Source of the DNA: an uncultured Alteromonadaceae bacterium
GTDB lineage: Bacteria; Pseudomonadota; Gammaproteobacteria; Enterobacterales; Alteromonadaceae
Assembly: GCA_947501935.1 (NCBI GenBank)
Contig: CANMXU010000018.1
Coordinates: 1 to 64,000 of the forward strand
Length of the DNA: 64,000 nt
Direction of reading: 5' to 3'
Shown here: in pieces, positions 19,474-29,839 of the stretch
Position numbering within the stretch: position 1 is the stretch's first letter
How the letters are laid out: each line of letters begins with the position of its first letter
Position numbers and translations under genes: made by a program
The notes under the pieces: generated by a model
What the model was told of the DNA's origin: nothing
The model's input: the letters and a program-made list of their open reading frames with translations, nothing else
Database searches by the model: none

Positions 19474-20781
19474 TTACTCGATGTTGGTACTTAAAGGAAC
19501 TTGTTTGGCAAATTTAACCACGCCAGTTTTATCTTCAGAACGGTCAAATATCAGGTAATAATTATTTAACAGCGGTAAACCGATAATTGATTGGTTCGGC
19601 CATTGTGGTAGTTGGCTGAGTATTTTAAAACAAGCCTTAGTAGGTGTAGGCGCATTAAGTTGCCAATAACAACTTGGCGGGCATACTAAGGTGATAGTTT
19701 CTTTGTTTTCCCCTATTTGCTTTTCGCCAATAAAGTTAAATTTAATATCAGGCCATTCTGTTAGGTTAATTAAACTTGCGTCTATGCCGGTTGCTTGTGC
19801 GCTAATATCACTAAACGCTTTTATCAGCGTTTCAAATTCAGGGTTAATTGCGGTTAACTGGGTAACCATTTCAGTAAATATTGGGTTGGTTAATACTAAG
19901 GCACTGGCGCCGGTGTCGATAATTGCGTTGGTGCAATAAGCTTTTTCATGAGATTTTTCTAAAGGCGCTGCAACAATTTCAGCATTACTTGCCACTTGAA
20001 CTGAAACTAACTGTGCGTTGTAATAAATGTCGTGGGAAATTTCGATGCTTTGAAACTCTCCTTGGTAACACTCGGTTTGTTCTTCGCCGCCGCCTAAAAC
20101 AATAAAACCTTGGTTTTTCGGTGCTTGTTTTAGCTCTGCTATGCTGGCGTTTTCAGCGGTTGCGTAAATACTAGAGCGAGAAGAGTAGAAGGCAAATTTA
20201 TTCGCCACTAACCCGTGCTCTTCTAATTCGGTGAAATAGGGGGTTATGTCTTGCTCGGGTTGTTGCCATAAAAAATGTTTAAAGCTGGGCAAGTCGTTAG
20301 CATCTACCAGTTTTTGTTTGTGTGCTTCAGTAAATGGCCATGGGTAGGTAAGTGCAGGTGATATTTCATTTTTAGTTAAGTATTGGCTTAGGTCAAAACC
20401 CTTATTTAAATGATGATAAGCCAAACCTAAAATACCGTCAGCTGCGCCAAAGGTATTTTGTTTTTCATTTTTAACGACTGCAACATGGCTTTGTTTTAAC
20501 GTGAGCTGTTGCTCATTTTGACCAATAGTTATGTTGGTTAAAACTACAGGACCGTCCCAACCACCAATACCGTAATTAACTTCTTGTGCCAGTGTTGTTG
20601 CCGTTAAGCTTTTATCAAACTCTGGTTGATAAGCCGGTGGCTCAATAACTAAGGTGCTACTGCCAGTGTCTAAAATTAAGTTGACCGATTGTTTTTCGCT
20701 GCCAATAAAAAGTTCGGCCGTGAAGTCGCCTTTGGCATAAACGTTGGTAATGGGAAGTTTAAGTATTTTTGCGTGAGTCAT
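19474..20781 (-). CDS. Pepsin-like aspartic protease (family A1, shewasin-type)
   Basis: The 435-residue protein has both lobes of a pepsin-type aspartic protease. The first catalytic motif is NLILDTGSS (Asp38) and the second is AIIDTGASALVL (Asp289). A flap-like YGIGGWDGPV region sits near residue 71 and an ILGL/ADGILGLAY segment near 118. No signal peptide is seen, matching the cytosolic bacterial pepsins described as shewasins from Shewanella. A1 proteases are eukaryotic in the main and rare in bacteria. It heads a minus-strand set with a GNAT enzyme and then the borosin pair, which makes it a candidate processing protease. That link is inference only. Confidence 0.9.
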   Translation of the reverse strand: MTHAKILKLPITNVYAKGDFTAELFIGSEKQSVNLILDTGSSTLVIEPPAYQPEFDKSLTATTLAQEVNYGIGGWDGPVVLTNITIGQNEQQLTLKQSHVAVVKNEKQNTFGAADGILGLAYHHLNKGFDLSQYLTKNEISPALTYPWPFTEAHKQKLVDANDLPSFKHFLWQQPEQDITPYFTELEEHGLVANKFAFYSSRSSIYATAENASIAELKQAPKNQGFIVLGGGEEQTECYQGEFQSIEISHDIYYNAQLVSVQVASNAEIVAAPLEKSHEKAYCTNAIIDTGASALVLTNPIFTEMVTQLTAINPEFETLIKAFSDISAQATGIDASLINLTEWPDIKFNFIGEKQIGENKETITLVCPPSCYWQLNAPTPTKACFKILSQLPQWPNQSIIGLPLLNNYYLIFDRSEDKTGVVKFAKQVPLSTNIE

Positions 20782-20972
20782 TATTTCTTACGTACCTGTT
20801 ATTATTTTTATTCCTTTATATCTCAGTAGCATACTGTGGATACAATTCAGCGGTCAATAATATTTATAGAGCTAGACGCTATTTTACTTACTTCAAACTC
20901 TGCAGCTAATGGGGAATTCGTTTATACTTTCGTTTACATTTATGCTTTTCTATTGAGTTTTGTGAGCTAAAT

Positions 20973-23503
<2,531 letters not shown>

Positions 23504-23507
<4 letters not shown>

Positions 23508-23974
23508 AGTTTATCGATGATAGATTTTTATTTTCAACTTTGGTGTTAGTGATACTTTCATCTGGCTGTAGTCAAAATACAGCAGAAAATTCAGTTAATC
23601 ATAAGTCAAAACCGCAAGTTTCGATTGAACAAGAAAAGCTGACCACTTTTGATAGGAAAGTTTATACTGCAGTTGAACTTGCTGTGGCTGAACAAGACCT
23701 TCGTTTATTAGCGACCTCAGGTAGAAGAACTACATTTCCTGGTATTGATCAACAAGGTTACGATTTTGTGAATAAGCATTGTGGCAAAAAATTTATGGTT
23801 GGAACTGGTGATGTGCTTAGTTTAGACAGCCCAGAAGAGTCAGACAGCCCAGACAAGTCAGTTAAATCACTGAGTATTGAAGATCAACGCGAGCAAAGAA
23901 AACAGCAAGTACAGTTTATGAGTGCTTATAATGTGCGTATGTTTGTACTGTGTCAAAAAGATGCAGCTAATTAA
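23504..23974 (+). CDS. Lipoprotein of unknown function, coupled to metalloprotease
   Basis: The 156-residue product has a lipoprotein signal with lipobox LSSGC near residue 23. The ATG overlaps the TGA of the metalloprotease gene (ATGA), so translation is probably coupled. The mature part is polar, with an SPEESDSPDKS repeat-like acidic stretch near residues 107-118 and two further cysteines (in NKHCGKKF and VLCQKDAAN). I do not recognise a family. It may assist export or folding of the protease, but that rests on coupling only. Confidence 0.7.
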
Positions 23975-24008
23975 CCTGTAAAGCGGTGCATTGGGGGCTT
24001 GTCTTAAG

Positions 24009-25571
24009 TTATTTAAGAAAACCTTGGCAACCGGCAATACTGTCAATGTCAAAGTCATCCATTTGCGATGGCTCTAAATAGGCTTTAGCAAATTCTAAAT
24101 AAACCTTTTCTGAGATGAATACGTCAAATAAGTCAGGGTCGAGGTGATCTTCTAACTTCATTCTTCCCATAATGGTTAAGGTTTCAGATAAGGTTTTTGG
24201 GAGCTTGTAAGGACGATCGTTAGCGGTTAGCGCTTCAAATACATCAGCAATTGCCATGATCCTTGCAGGAATTGACATTTGGTCTCGCTTTAGTCCCTTA
24301 GGGTAACCTGTGCCGTCCATTTTCTCATGATGACCACAGGCATATTCAGGCACTCGTTTTAAGTGTTTGGGGAAAGGCATAGACTCTAACATTTCAACAG
24401 TTACGTCCATATGACCATTAATTATTTTGCGCTCTTTCGGGTTTAACGTGCCTCGTTTGGTGATCAAGTTATATATTTCGTCTTCACTTAATATTTGCTG
24501 TGATACACCAGCAATAGACACATGGTAATGTTTGGCTATTTGATATATGCGGTCAATTTTTCCATCATCAAAAAACTCTCCGCCGGTATTGGCATTAACA
24601 ATAAACTGGCGGTCTTCTTCCAAGGTTTTTAATAAAGTCACTTTACTGGCGTTGTCGAGCTTTATTGAGTTGTAGATATCGCGCGCGGCAATTTCAAAGC
24701 GAGCACTAATAAGTTCAACCCGATCAAAAACAGTTTCCAGTTTTGTTGCTTTATCCATCACATATTCAGGTGTTGCCACTTTTCCGCAGTCATGTAGCCA
24801 TGCCGCCACACTAAGTTCGTGAAAGTCTTCTTTGGCCATATTAAAAGGTTGTAAGGGGCCGTATTCGGTTTGATGACAAGCCCTAGCGAGCATCATGGTT
24901 ATCTCGGGAACGCGTCGGCAATGTCCGCCAGTGTAGGGGGATTTTTTATCAATAGCGGAAGCGATAAGTTTTGAAAATGATGAAAACAGATGTTCCATTT
25001 CATCAATTAATTGCTTATTGGTAATACTCACCGCTGCTAGCGAGGTTAACGCTTGCATAAGTTGCTGAACTTCACTGCTAAAAGCAATAACTTGGCCTTG
25101 TTCGTTGGTGGCATTTATTAGCTGAATAACTCCGTTTAAATCACCCTGATGATTTTGCATTGGCAGGGTTAATACCGACTGAGTGCGATAACCAGTTTTT
25201 TCATCAATAGCTTTGGCGGCGCTTAAGTCATATTCCTCGCACTGATAAACGTTTTCAATATTGATGATTTCTCCCGATGCTGCTGCTACGGCGACCATGG
25301 CGCTGTTATTGACTTTTCCAAATTTATATAAGGGAATTGCTGGGTAGTTGATAGCAGTTGCACTGGTGCCGCCTTGGTGTAGGTTTAAGGTGTTGTTAAG
25401 AACGGTTTCGAAAACGAGGTCGTTATCATCGTTTAGTGAGTAAATAGTTCCGCCGTCAGCACTGGCTAATTCTATCGCTGACTTTAGAATTTTCTCTAAT
25501 AACACCTGATAGTTTTTTTCTGAGGAAAGTGCTATCGCGATTTCTATAAAATGTTCAATGCTACTCGTCAT
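24009..25571 (-). CDS. GAF domain HD-GYP cyclic di-GMP phosphodiesterase
   Basis: The 520-residue protein has an N-terminal GAF sensor domain (about 10-190; ADGGTIYSLNDD, TGYRTQSVLTLPMQN). A C-terminal HD-GYP domain follows, with YTGGHCRRV, WLHDCGK (about 258) and HHEKMDGTGYP (about 410). The metal ligands and GYP motif are intact, so it should degrade cyclic di-GMP. There is no membrane segment, making it a cytoplasmic sensor. The start ATG follows GGAGCATACTCA. It converges with the lipoprotein gene. With the two GGDEF genes it gives three cyclic di-GMP enzymes within 12 kb. Confidence 0.93.
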   Translation of the reverse strand: MTSSIEHFIEIAIALSSEKNYQVLLEKILKSAIELASADGGTIYSLNDDNDLVFETVLNNTLNLHQGGTSATAINYPAIPLYKFGKVNNSAMVAVAAASGEIINIENVYQCEEYDLSAAKAIDEKTGYRTQSVLTLPMQNHQGDLNGVIQLINATNEQGQVIAFSSEVQQLMQALTSLAAVSITNKQLIDEMEHLFSSFSKLIASAIDKKSPYTGGHCRRVPEITMMLARACHQTEYGPLQPFNMAKEDFHELSVAAWLHDCGKVATPEYVMDKATKLETVFDRVELISARFEIAARDIYNSIKLDNASKVTLLKTLEEDRQFIVNANTGGEFFDDGKIDRIYQIAKHYHVSIAGVSQQILSEDEIYNLITKRGTLNPKERKIINGHMDVTVEMLESMPFPKHLKRVPEYACGHHEKMDGTGYPKGLKRDQMSIPARIMAIADVFEALTANDRPYKLPKTLSETLTIMGRMKLEDHLDPDLFDVFISEKVYLEFAKAYLEPSQMDDFDIDSIAGCQGFLK

Positions 25572-25786
25572 TGAGTATGCTCCAAGTTATTCTTTTTAAG
25601 CTAAATATAAGTATAGGATCGCTATGGGCTTTTATTCCAATGGTGAGCTGAATTTGGTGAATTTAATTTTTACCGGTATTTACGCTATCTACATCAATAA
25701 AAGGGCTATTAATGTGAATCAGTTATTATTTTTTCATAAATGAGTCTTTATACTTACCGTTAATATTACCTAAAGTTTTAATAGCT

Positions 25787-26548
25787 ATGACAAACTCTAT
25801 TCACATGCCAACTAATCCTTCTGTTTATCGATGGCTTAGCTTTGGCTGGCAAATGTTTAAACAAACTAAACTGATCAGCATGTTATTTAGTTTGATTTTT
25901 TGTGTCGTTGCTTTAGTGCTGTATGGCATATTTATGGTGCTTGATGCGTCTTTAATTATCTATCCTTTTATTGCCGGATTTTTTTTAGTGGCGCCAATTC
26001 TAATTATTGGTTACCAAAGGGTTGCCGATAAAATTTATCATGGTCAAGCGGTGAGGTTTTCTGATTTATACCGCAATAGAACCGAGCATAAAAATCGTGG
26101 TATTTGGTTCTTGGTTTTTATCTTATGTTTTTGCTATTTCATTTGGTTAACCGATGCCTTGGTGATTTACGGATTATATTTCGGGATTGAGCCATTAGCC
26201 TTAAATAGCGAGTTGTTTACCGACCCTAGTTTGCGAAATTCATTATTTTTGTATTTACTCTATAGCGGTTTAATGGGCTTTGTTACGGCGGTTATTGGTT
26301 TTCTATTAGGCGTTTTTGCCATTCCATTAATGATTCATCAGAATGTAGACTTTGTTGCTGCGGTTCACGTAAGTATTAAAAAGGTACTTGAACATAAATG
26401 GTTAATGGCTAAATGGGCATGTAGCTTGGTATTGATAACTTCATTCACCTTAGTGGTTGCGCTACCGTTATTGCTTCTGGTATTTCCAGTTTTAGCTTAT
26501 GCGAGTTATGCGGTGTATTTAGATTTAATCGTTGAGGCTAAAGAGTAG
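25787..26548 (+). CDS. DUF2189 family inner-membrane protein
   Basis: The 253-residue protein has the DUF2189 opening (WLSFGWQMFKQTKLISMLFSL) and about five to six hydrophobic helices. A conserved middle segment, APILIIGYQRVADKI .. GQAVRFSDL, is also present. The function is unknown. The ribosome site is weak. It is followed by an AT-rich hairpin that also lies downstream of the convergent regulator gene. Confidence 0.8.
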   Translation: MTNSIHMPTNPSVYRWLSFGWQMFKQTKLISMLFSLIFCVVALVLYGIFMVLDASLIIYPFIAGFFLVAPILIIGYQRVADKIYHGQAVRFSDLYRNRTEHKNRGIWFLVFILCFCYFIWLTDALVIYGLYFGIEPLALNSELFTDPSLRNSLFLYLLYSGLMGFVTAVIGFLLGVFAIPLMIHQNVDFVAAVHVSIKKVLEHKWLMAKWACSLVLITSFTLVVALPLLLLVFPVLAYASYAVYLDLIVEAKE

Positions 26549-26571
26549 GGAATCGGTCTATATAAAATAAA

Positions 26572-26606
26572 AAGGAATTAATAATAAAAGTTATCATTAA
26601 TTCCTT
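26572..26606. terminator. Bidirectional hairpin between DUF2189 gene and gntR
   Basis: Perfect 11-base arms AAGGAATTAAT / ATTAATTCCTT surround a 13-base loop in the gap between the two convergent genes. The stem is AT-rich. Confidence 0.55.
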
Positions 26607-26647
26607 ATTTGCTACTGTAGTTATTTGATTAAGTTATCAAATTTAGC

Positions 26648-27343
26648 TTACAAGTTAGTATTTATTAGCTCTAATGCTTCGTCTAATATTTCTTTAACAG
26701 CAGCATGGGCTTTTTCTGGGTTTCTTGATTTGATCATATTTAAGATGTCAGCATGTTTTTGTACATCGCCTTCCACACCTTTGGCTTTATTGGTATAACG
26801 AATACTTACTCGTAAAGCGGTGCTAATAAAGTCGGTTAACTGCACAATAAACGGGTTACCACTGGCTTTTAAAATACTGGTATGAAAAGCAATATCAGAA
26901 TCAAGCGAGTCATCTAAGCCTTTTTCTGCGGCTTCCATTCTTGCTAATGCTTTTTCAATTTCTTCTAATTCATCAAAAGTCGCATTAACGGCGGCAAGCG
27001 CTGCTGCTTGTGGTTCAATGGCTGCGCGTACTTCGGTGAAAGACTTTAATAAGGTAAGTGAAGGGTTACTGCTTAGTATCCAACCTAATACGTCGGTATC
27101 AAACATATTCCAGCTACTTTCTGGTAAAACTCGAATGCCCTTTTTAGGTCGTGAGGCTATTAAACCTTTAGCAGAAAGCATTTTAACAGCTTCTCGCGTG
27201 GCACTGCGACTGACGTCGTATTCAATACATAGCTCAGCTTCTGTTGGTAAACTGTCGCCGATACTGTATTTTCCAACCACAATTGAGGTACCCAAATCAT
27301 GAGCCAATTGGTAAGTTAAGTTGTGTTTTGGGCTATGATTCAT
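26648..27343 (-). CDS. FadR/GntR family transcriptional regulator (FCD domain)
   Basis: The 231-residue protein has an N-terminal winged helix-turn-helix (about 10-75; SIGDSLPTEAELCIEYDVSRSATREAVKMLSAKGLIASRPKKGI split across the motif). The C-terminal FCD ligand domain contains ALARMEAA, DIAFHTSILKASGNPF and a late HADIL, which carry the usual metal-binding Asp and His residues. Members near dgo-type genes respond to galactonate or related sugar acids. It is divergent from the SDR-dgoK genes across a 316-bp gap with two palindromes, so it probably controls the galactose pathway and perhaps the whole locus. The ATG follows GGAAA. Confidence 0.92.
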   Translation of the reverse strand: MNHSPKHNLTYQLAHDLGTSIVVGKYSIGDSLPTEAELCIEYDVSRSATREAVKMLSAKGLIASRPKKGIRVLPESSWNMFDTDVLGWILSSNPSLTLLKSFTEVRAAIEPQAAALAAVNATFDELEEIEKALARMEAAEKGLDDSLDSDIAFHTSILKASGNPFIVQLTDFISTALRVSIRYTNKAKGVEGDVQKHADILNMIKSRNPEKAHAAVKEILDEALELINTNL

Positions 27344-27396
27344 CTTATAATTTCCTATTAATGCTTACTTTTATAATATAATTTTTGAAAGAAAAA

Positions 27397-27414
27397 TTAG
27401 CGTAATCACGCTAA
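27397..27414. promoter_or_regulatory. Palindrome in gntR-SDR divergent region, candidate operator
   Basis: TTAGCG and CGCTAA are perfect 6-base arms 6 bp apart, 54 bp upstream of the regulator ATG and flanked by A-tracts. It could be an autoregulatory site. Confidence 0.45.
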
Positions 27415-27493
27415 AAACATGATGCTAACCAACCTTGTAGCTCTATATTGCTAACTTTCTTTTACAATTACAAGTTTATTTGATTGTAATTTC

Positions 27494-27514
27494 CTTATAT
27501 ATGATTAATATAAG
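27494..27514. promoter_or_regulatory. Palindrome CTTATAT-N7-ATATAAG, candidate operator
   Basis: These are perfect 7-base arms with a 7-base spacer in the 316-bp region between the divergent regulator and SDR genes. It is the best symmetric site on the SDR side, about 145 bp before that gene. Confidence 0.45.
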
Positions 27515-27659
27515 ATATATATTATATGTTTTTGTGCGCAAGCATTTTACAGGTTTGATAATTTGTTAGAAAAATGGGAAAGTTCAGCAGTGAATTTATA
27601 ACTAGGCTAAATAGCAGAGCTAAAGCTTGGTTTCTAACATTTTATTGGAGTAGCGTTTA

Positions 27660-28415
27660 ATGGCTTTTTCGAATCAATACACAGATCTCAAAGGTAAAGT
27701 TGTTTTTATCACTGGTGGTGCAAGTGGTATTGGCGCAGCGATGGTTGAGCTCTTTTGTCAGCAACAAGCAAAAGTTGCTTTTATTGATATTGACCAAGGT
27801 GCTGCAGAAAAACTGATTAAAAATCTTCCTTATGATATTTGGTTTCGTGCTGTTGATGTAACTCAAGTAGAGCAGCTACAACAAGCGGTTGCAGATGCTG
27901 GCGCTGAGTTTGGCACCATTGACGTATTAGTCAACAATGTTGCCGATGATATGCGTTATAGCCCTGAAGATATTTCAGCTAAAACTTGGCATAGAAACAT
28001 GAATATTAACCTTGATCCTACTTTCTTTGCTTCGCAAGCGGTTTACAAATTAATGAAGGTAGCTGGCTCAGGCAGTATCATTAATTTTAGTTCGTTAAGT
28101 GTATTGTTTGGCTTAGAAAAACTGTCTCCTTATATTACTGCTAAAGCAGGTGTTATAGGGATGACTAAAGCGTTAGCGCAAGATTTTGGTGATGACAATA
28201 TACGTGTAAACGCCATTGTGCCCGGTTGGATCGCCACTGAACGTCAGTTATCAACTTGGTTAACAGACGAAGAAGAACAGAAGTGGACACAAACCATGGC
28301 AATTAAGAAACGCATTGAACCTGCTGATGTGGCTAAGTTAGCCTTGTTTTTAGCATCAGCTGACAGTTCAATGATCACCGGCCAAAGTATCGCCATTGAC
28401 GGCGGAAAAACCTAG
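27660..28415 (+). CDS. SDR family sugar dehydrogenase, likely galactose 1-dehydrogenase
   Basis: The 251-residue classical short-chain dehydrogenase has the cofactor motif TGGASGIG (18-25), VLVNNVA in place of NNAG, a catalytic Ser in NFSSLS, and Tyr-x3-Lys in PYITAK near 159-163. The end MITGQSIAIDGGKT is typical. Followed by dgoK, a symporter and an SMP-30 lactonase, it most likely oxidises D-galactose to galactonolactone in the De Ley-Doudoroff route. Fucose or another aldose is a possible alternative substrate. A TTGGAG ribosome site precedes the ATG. It is the first gene of the plus-strand operon. Confidence 0.82.
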   Translation: MAFSNQYTDLKGKVVFITGGASGIGAAMVELFCQQQAKVAFIDIDQGAAEKLIKNLPYDIWFRAVDVTQVEQLQQAVADAGAEFGTIDVLVNNVADDMRYSPEDISAKTWHRNMNINLDPTFFASQAVYKLMKVAGSGSIINFSSLSVLFGLEKLSPYITAKAGVIGMTKALAQDFGDDNIRVNAIVPGWIATERQLSTWLTDEEEQKWTQTMAIKKRIEPADVAKLALFLASADSSMITGQSIAIDGGKT

Positions 28416-28423
28416 GTGCATTA

Positions 28424-29356
28424 ATGAATTATATTATTGTTGTTGATTGGGGCACTAGCCATTTAAGAGCATACCTTTGCAAGGTTATGACAGACGGTCA
28501 ATTTGAACATGTAGACTCGGCCTATGCGTTAGGTGTGAGTAAATGTGAGCCTAATTTTCAGCAAGAATTAATGCATTGTATTCAGCCTTGGGCTGAGCAA
28601 TTTGGCAAGCTTGCAATTTATTTAGCAGGACAAATAGGCTCAAGTATTGGTTGGAAAGAAGCGCCATATTTACCTTGCCCTGTTGCTCCAGGAAAAATAG
28701 CACAATCGTGTTTAGAATTTAATTGTCAAGGTCATAAGATTTCAGTTATTCCTGGTGTTAGTTGCCAGTTAGACGACAATAATTATGATGTAATGCGTGG
28801 TGAAGAAATACAAGTATTGGGCTGGCTGCAATTGCATAAAAGCCACTCTGTTGGCCGTCATTTGTTATGCCTACCGGGCACTCATACCAAATGGGTGTTA
28901 ATTGAAAATGGCGAAATTCAGCTTTTCAAAACCGCCATGACCGGTGAACTGTATGACTTACTGTCAAATCAAAGTGTTTTGATCCAACAGCCAACAAGCA
29001 ATTTTGATTGTGCAGCTTTTGCCAAAGGCGCTAAATACACCTTAGAAAGTGAATTGGGTAATTTTAGCCATGGTATTTTCAGTGTCCGTAGCAAGCAATT
29101 ATTTGGTGAGTTAAGCCCAGAGCAAGCATCTTCATATTTATCTGGTTTACTTATTGGTAGTGATGTTCGCGCTGCTATAAATGCCCATCAGTGGCAGTTA
29201 AATGCCACAACTAAAGTCACCATCATTGGTGATGCCCACCTCAGTCAGTGTTTTGCTGACGTATTAACCATGCAAAATATTAGCAGTGAAATTTGTGAGG
29301 TTAGTAAAACTACTTTGTTAGGTTTTTCTTCGGTTTACCAAGCTAAAAAAGTGTAA
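28424..29356 (+). CDS. dgoK: 2-dehydro-3-deoxygalactonokinase
   Basis: The 310-residue DgoK-family kinase starts YIIVVDWGTSHLRAYLC, the phosphate-1 motif of the ASKHA fold. It continues with LAGQIGSSIGWKEAPYLPCP and PGTHTKWVLIENGEI, all diagnostic of the family. It phosphorylates 2-keto-3-deoxy-galactonate with ATP to KDPGal. It starts 8 bp after the SDR stop, so the two are one transcript. The next gene should be the aldolase dgoA, but only a remnant of that gene is found downstream. Confidence 0.95.
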   Translation: MNYIIVVDWGTSHLRAYLCKVMTDGQFEHVDSAYALGVSKCEPNFQQELMHCIQPWAEQFGKLAIYLAGQIGSSIGWKEAPYLPCPVAPGKIAQSCLEFNCQGHKISVIPGVSCQLDDNNYDVMRGEEIQVLGWLQLHKSHSVGRHLLCLPGTHTKWVLIENGEIQLFKTAMTGELYDLLSNQSVLIQQPTSNFDCAAFAKGAKYTLESELGNFSHGIFSVRSKQLFGELSPEQASSYLSGLLIGSDVRAAINAHQWQLNATTKVTIIGDAHLSQCFADVLTMQNISSEICEVSKTTLLGFSSVYQAKKV

Positions 29357-29423
29357 TATCTTTTCTGCAGATTAAAATTTTGTATTTATTTGTAAAAATA
29401 ATACTTTATATAAAATAGTATAT

Positions 29424-29436
29424 GTATTATAAATAG
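29424..29436. promoter_or_regulatory. Candidate shared operator GTATT-ATA-AATAG
   Basis: One mismatch from the perfect palindrome GTATT-N3-AATAC seen before the GH2 gene. It lies in the 483-bp gap upstream of the symporter. Confidence 0.35.
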
Positions 29437-29559
29437 CTTTAGTATAAAATTATGTTGGTTCTACGTTGTTATTATTTTGCACAGTTACTTGTCGTTAGTT
29501 CATAATCTGCTAAGTATTGGTTTAGCGGTTTGAATATAAGCGTCATTTATACTGGCGGG

Positions 29560-29708
29560 AAATAGTTGTAGTTATTTCTCGCGCAGCTTACGGAATTGAG
29601 TATATGAAAACTCTTAATAGGGGAGTGACAGAATATATTCAGTTCATTGTGGTCGCTGGAATTAATCCAAAGAATTGCAAAAGTTGGCTGGAAGCTGGCG
29701 CTAGATAA
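29560..29708 (+). pseudogene. Fragment of KDPGal aldolase gene (dgoA relic)
   Basis: In one frame this stretch reads about 45 residues matching the C-terminal part of KDPGal aldolase. It includes ISRAAYGIEYMKTL, then IVVAGINPKNCKSWLEAGA, followed by TAA at 29706. From memory, E. coli DgoA has the corresponding pattern SSAFGPQYIKAL .. VFAVGGVTPENLAQWIDAGC. The catalytic Lys segment, the whole N-terminal barrel and the final GLGS phosphate loop are missing. The frame is closed upstream by a TAG at 29523. The site is where dgoA normally follows dgoK. The rest of the 483-bp gap (29357-29839) looks like AT-rich promoter DNA. Confidence 0.75.
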
Positions 29709-29839
29709 TAAAGTATTAGCAGCGAATTTTTCATGCTGGTAATAGTCTGTTTTACGTGGAAAATAAATTAACGCAGTTTAGTTCCGCATTGTTATAAACC
29801 AAAAAATTAAAGTCGCAAAAAGTGACTATGGGGTAAGTT

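Noticed and set aside
29604..29708. A 34-codon open frame starting ATG that could be called a small protein
   Set aside because: Its similarity to the C-terminal part of KDPGal aldolase continues upstream of the ATG and stops abruptly, so it is better read as a gene remnant than as a small gene.
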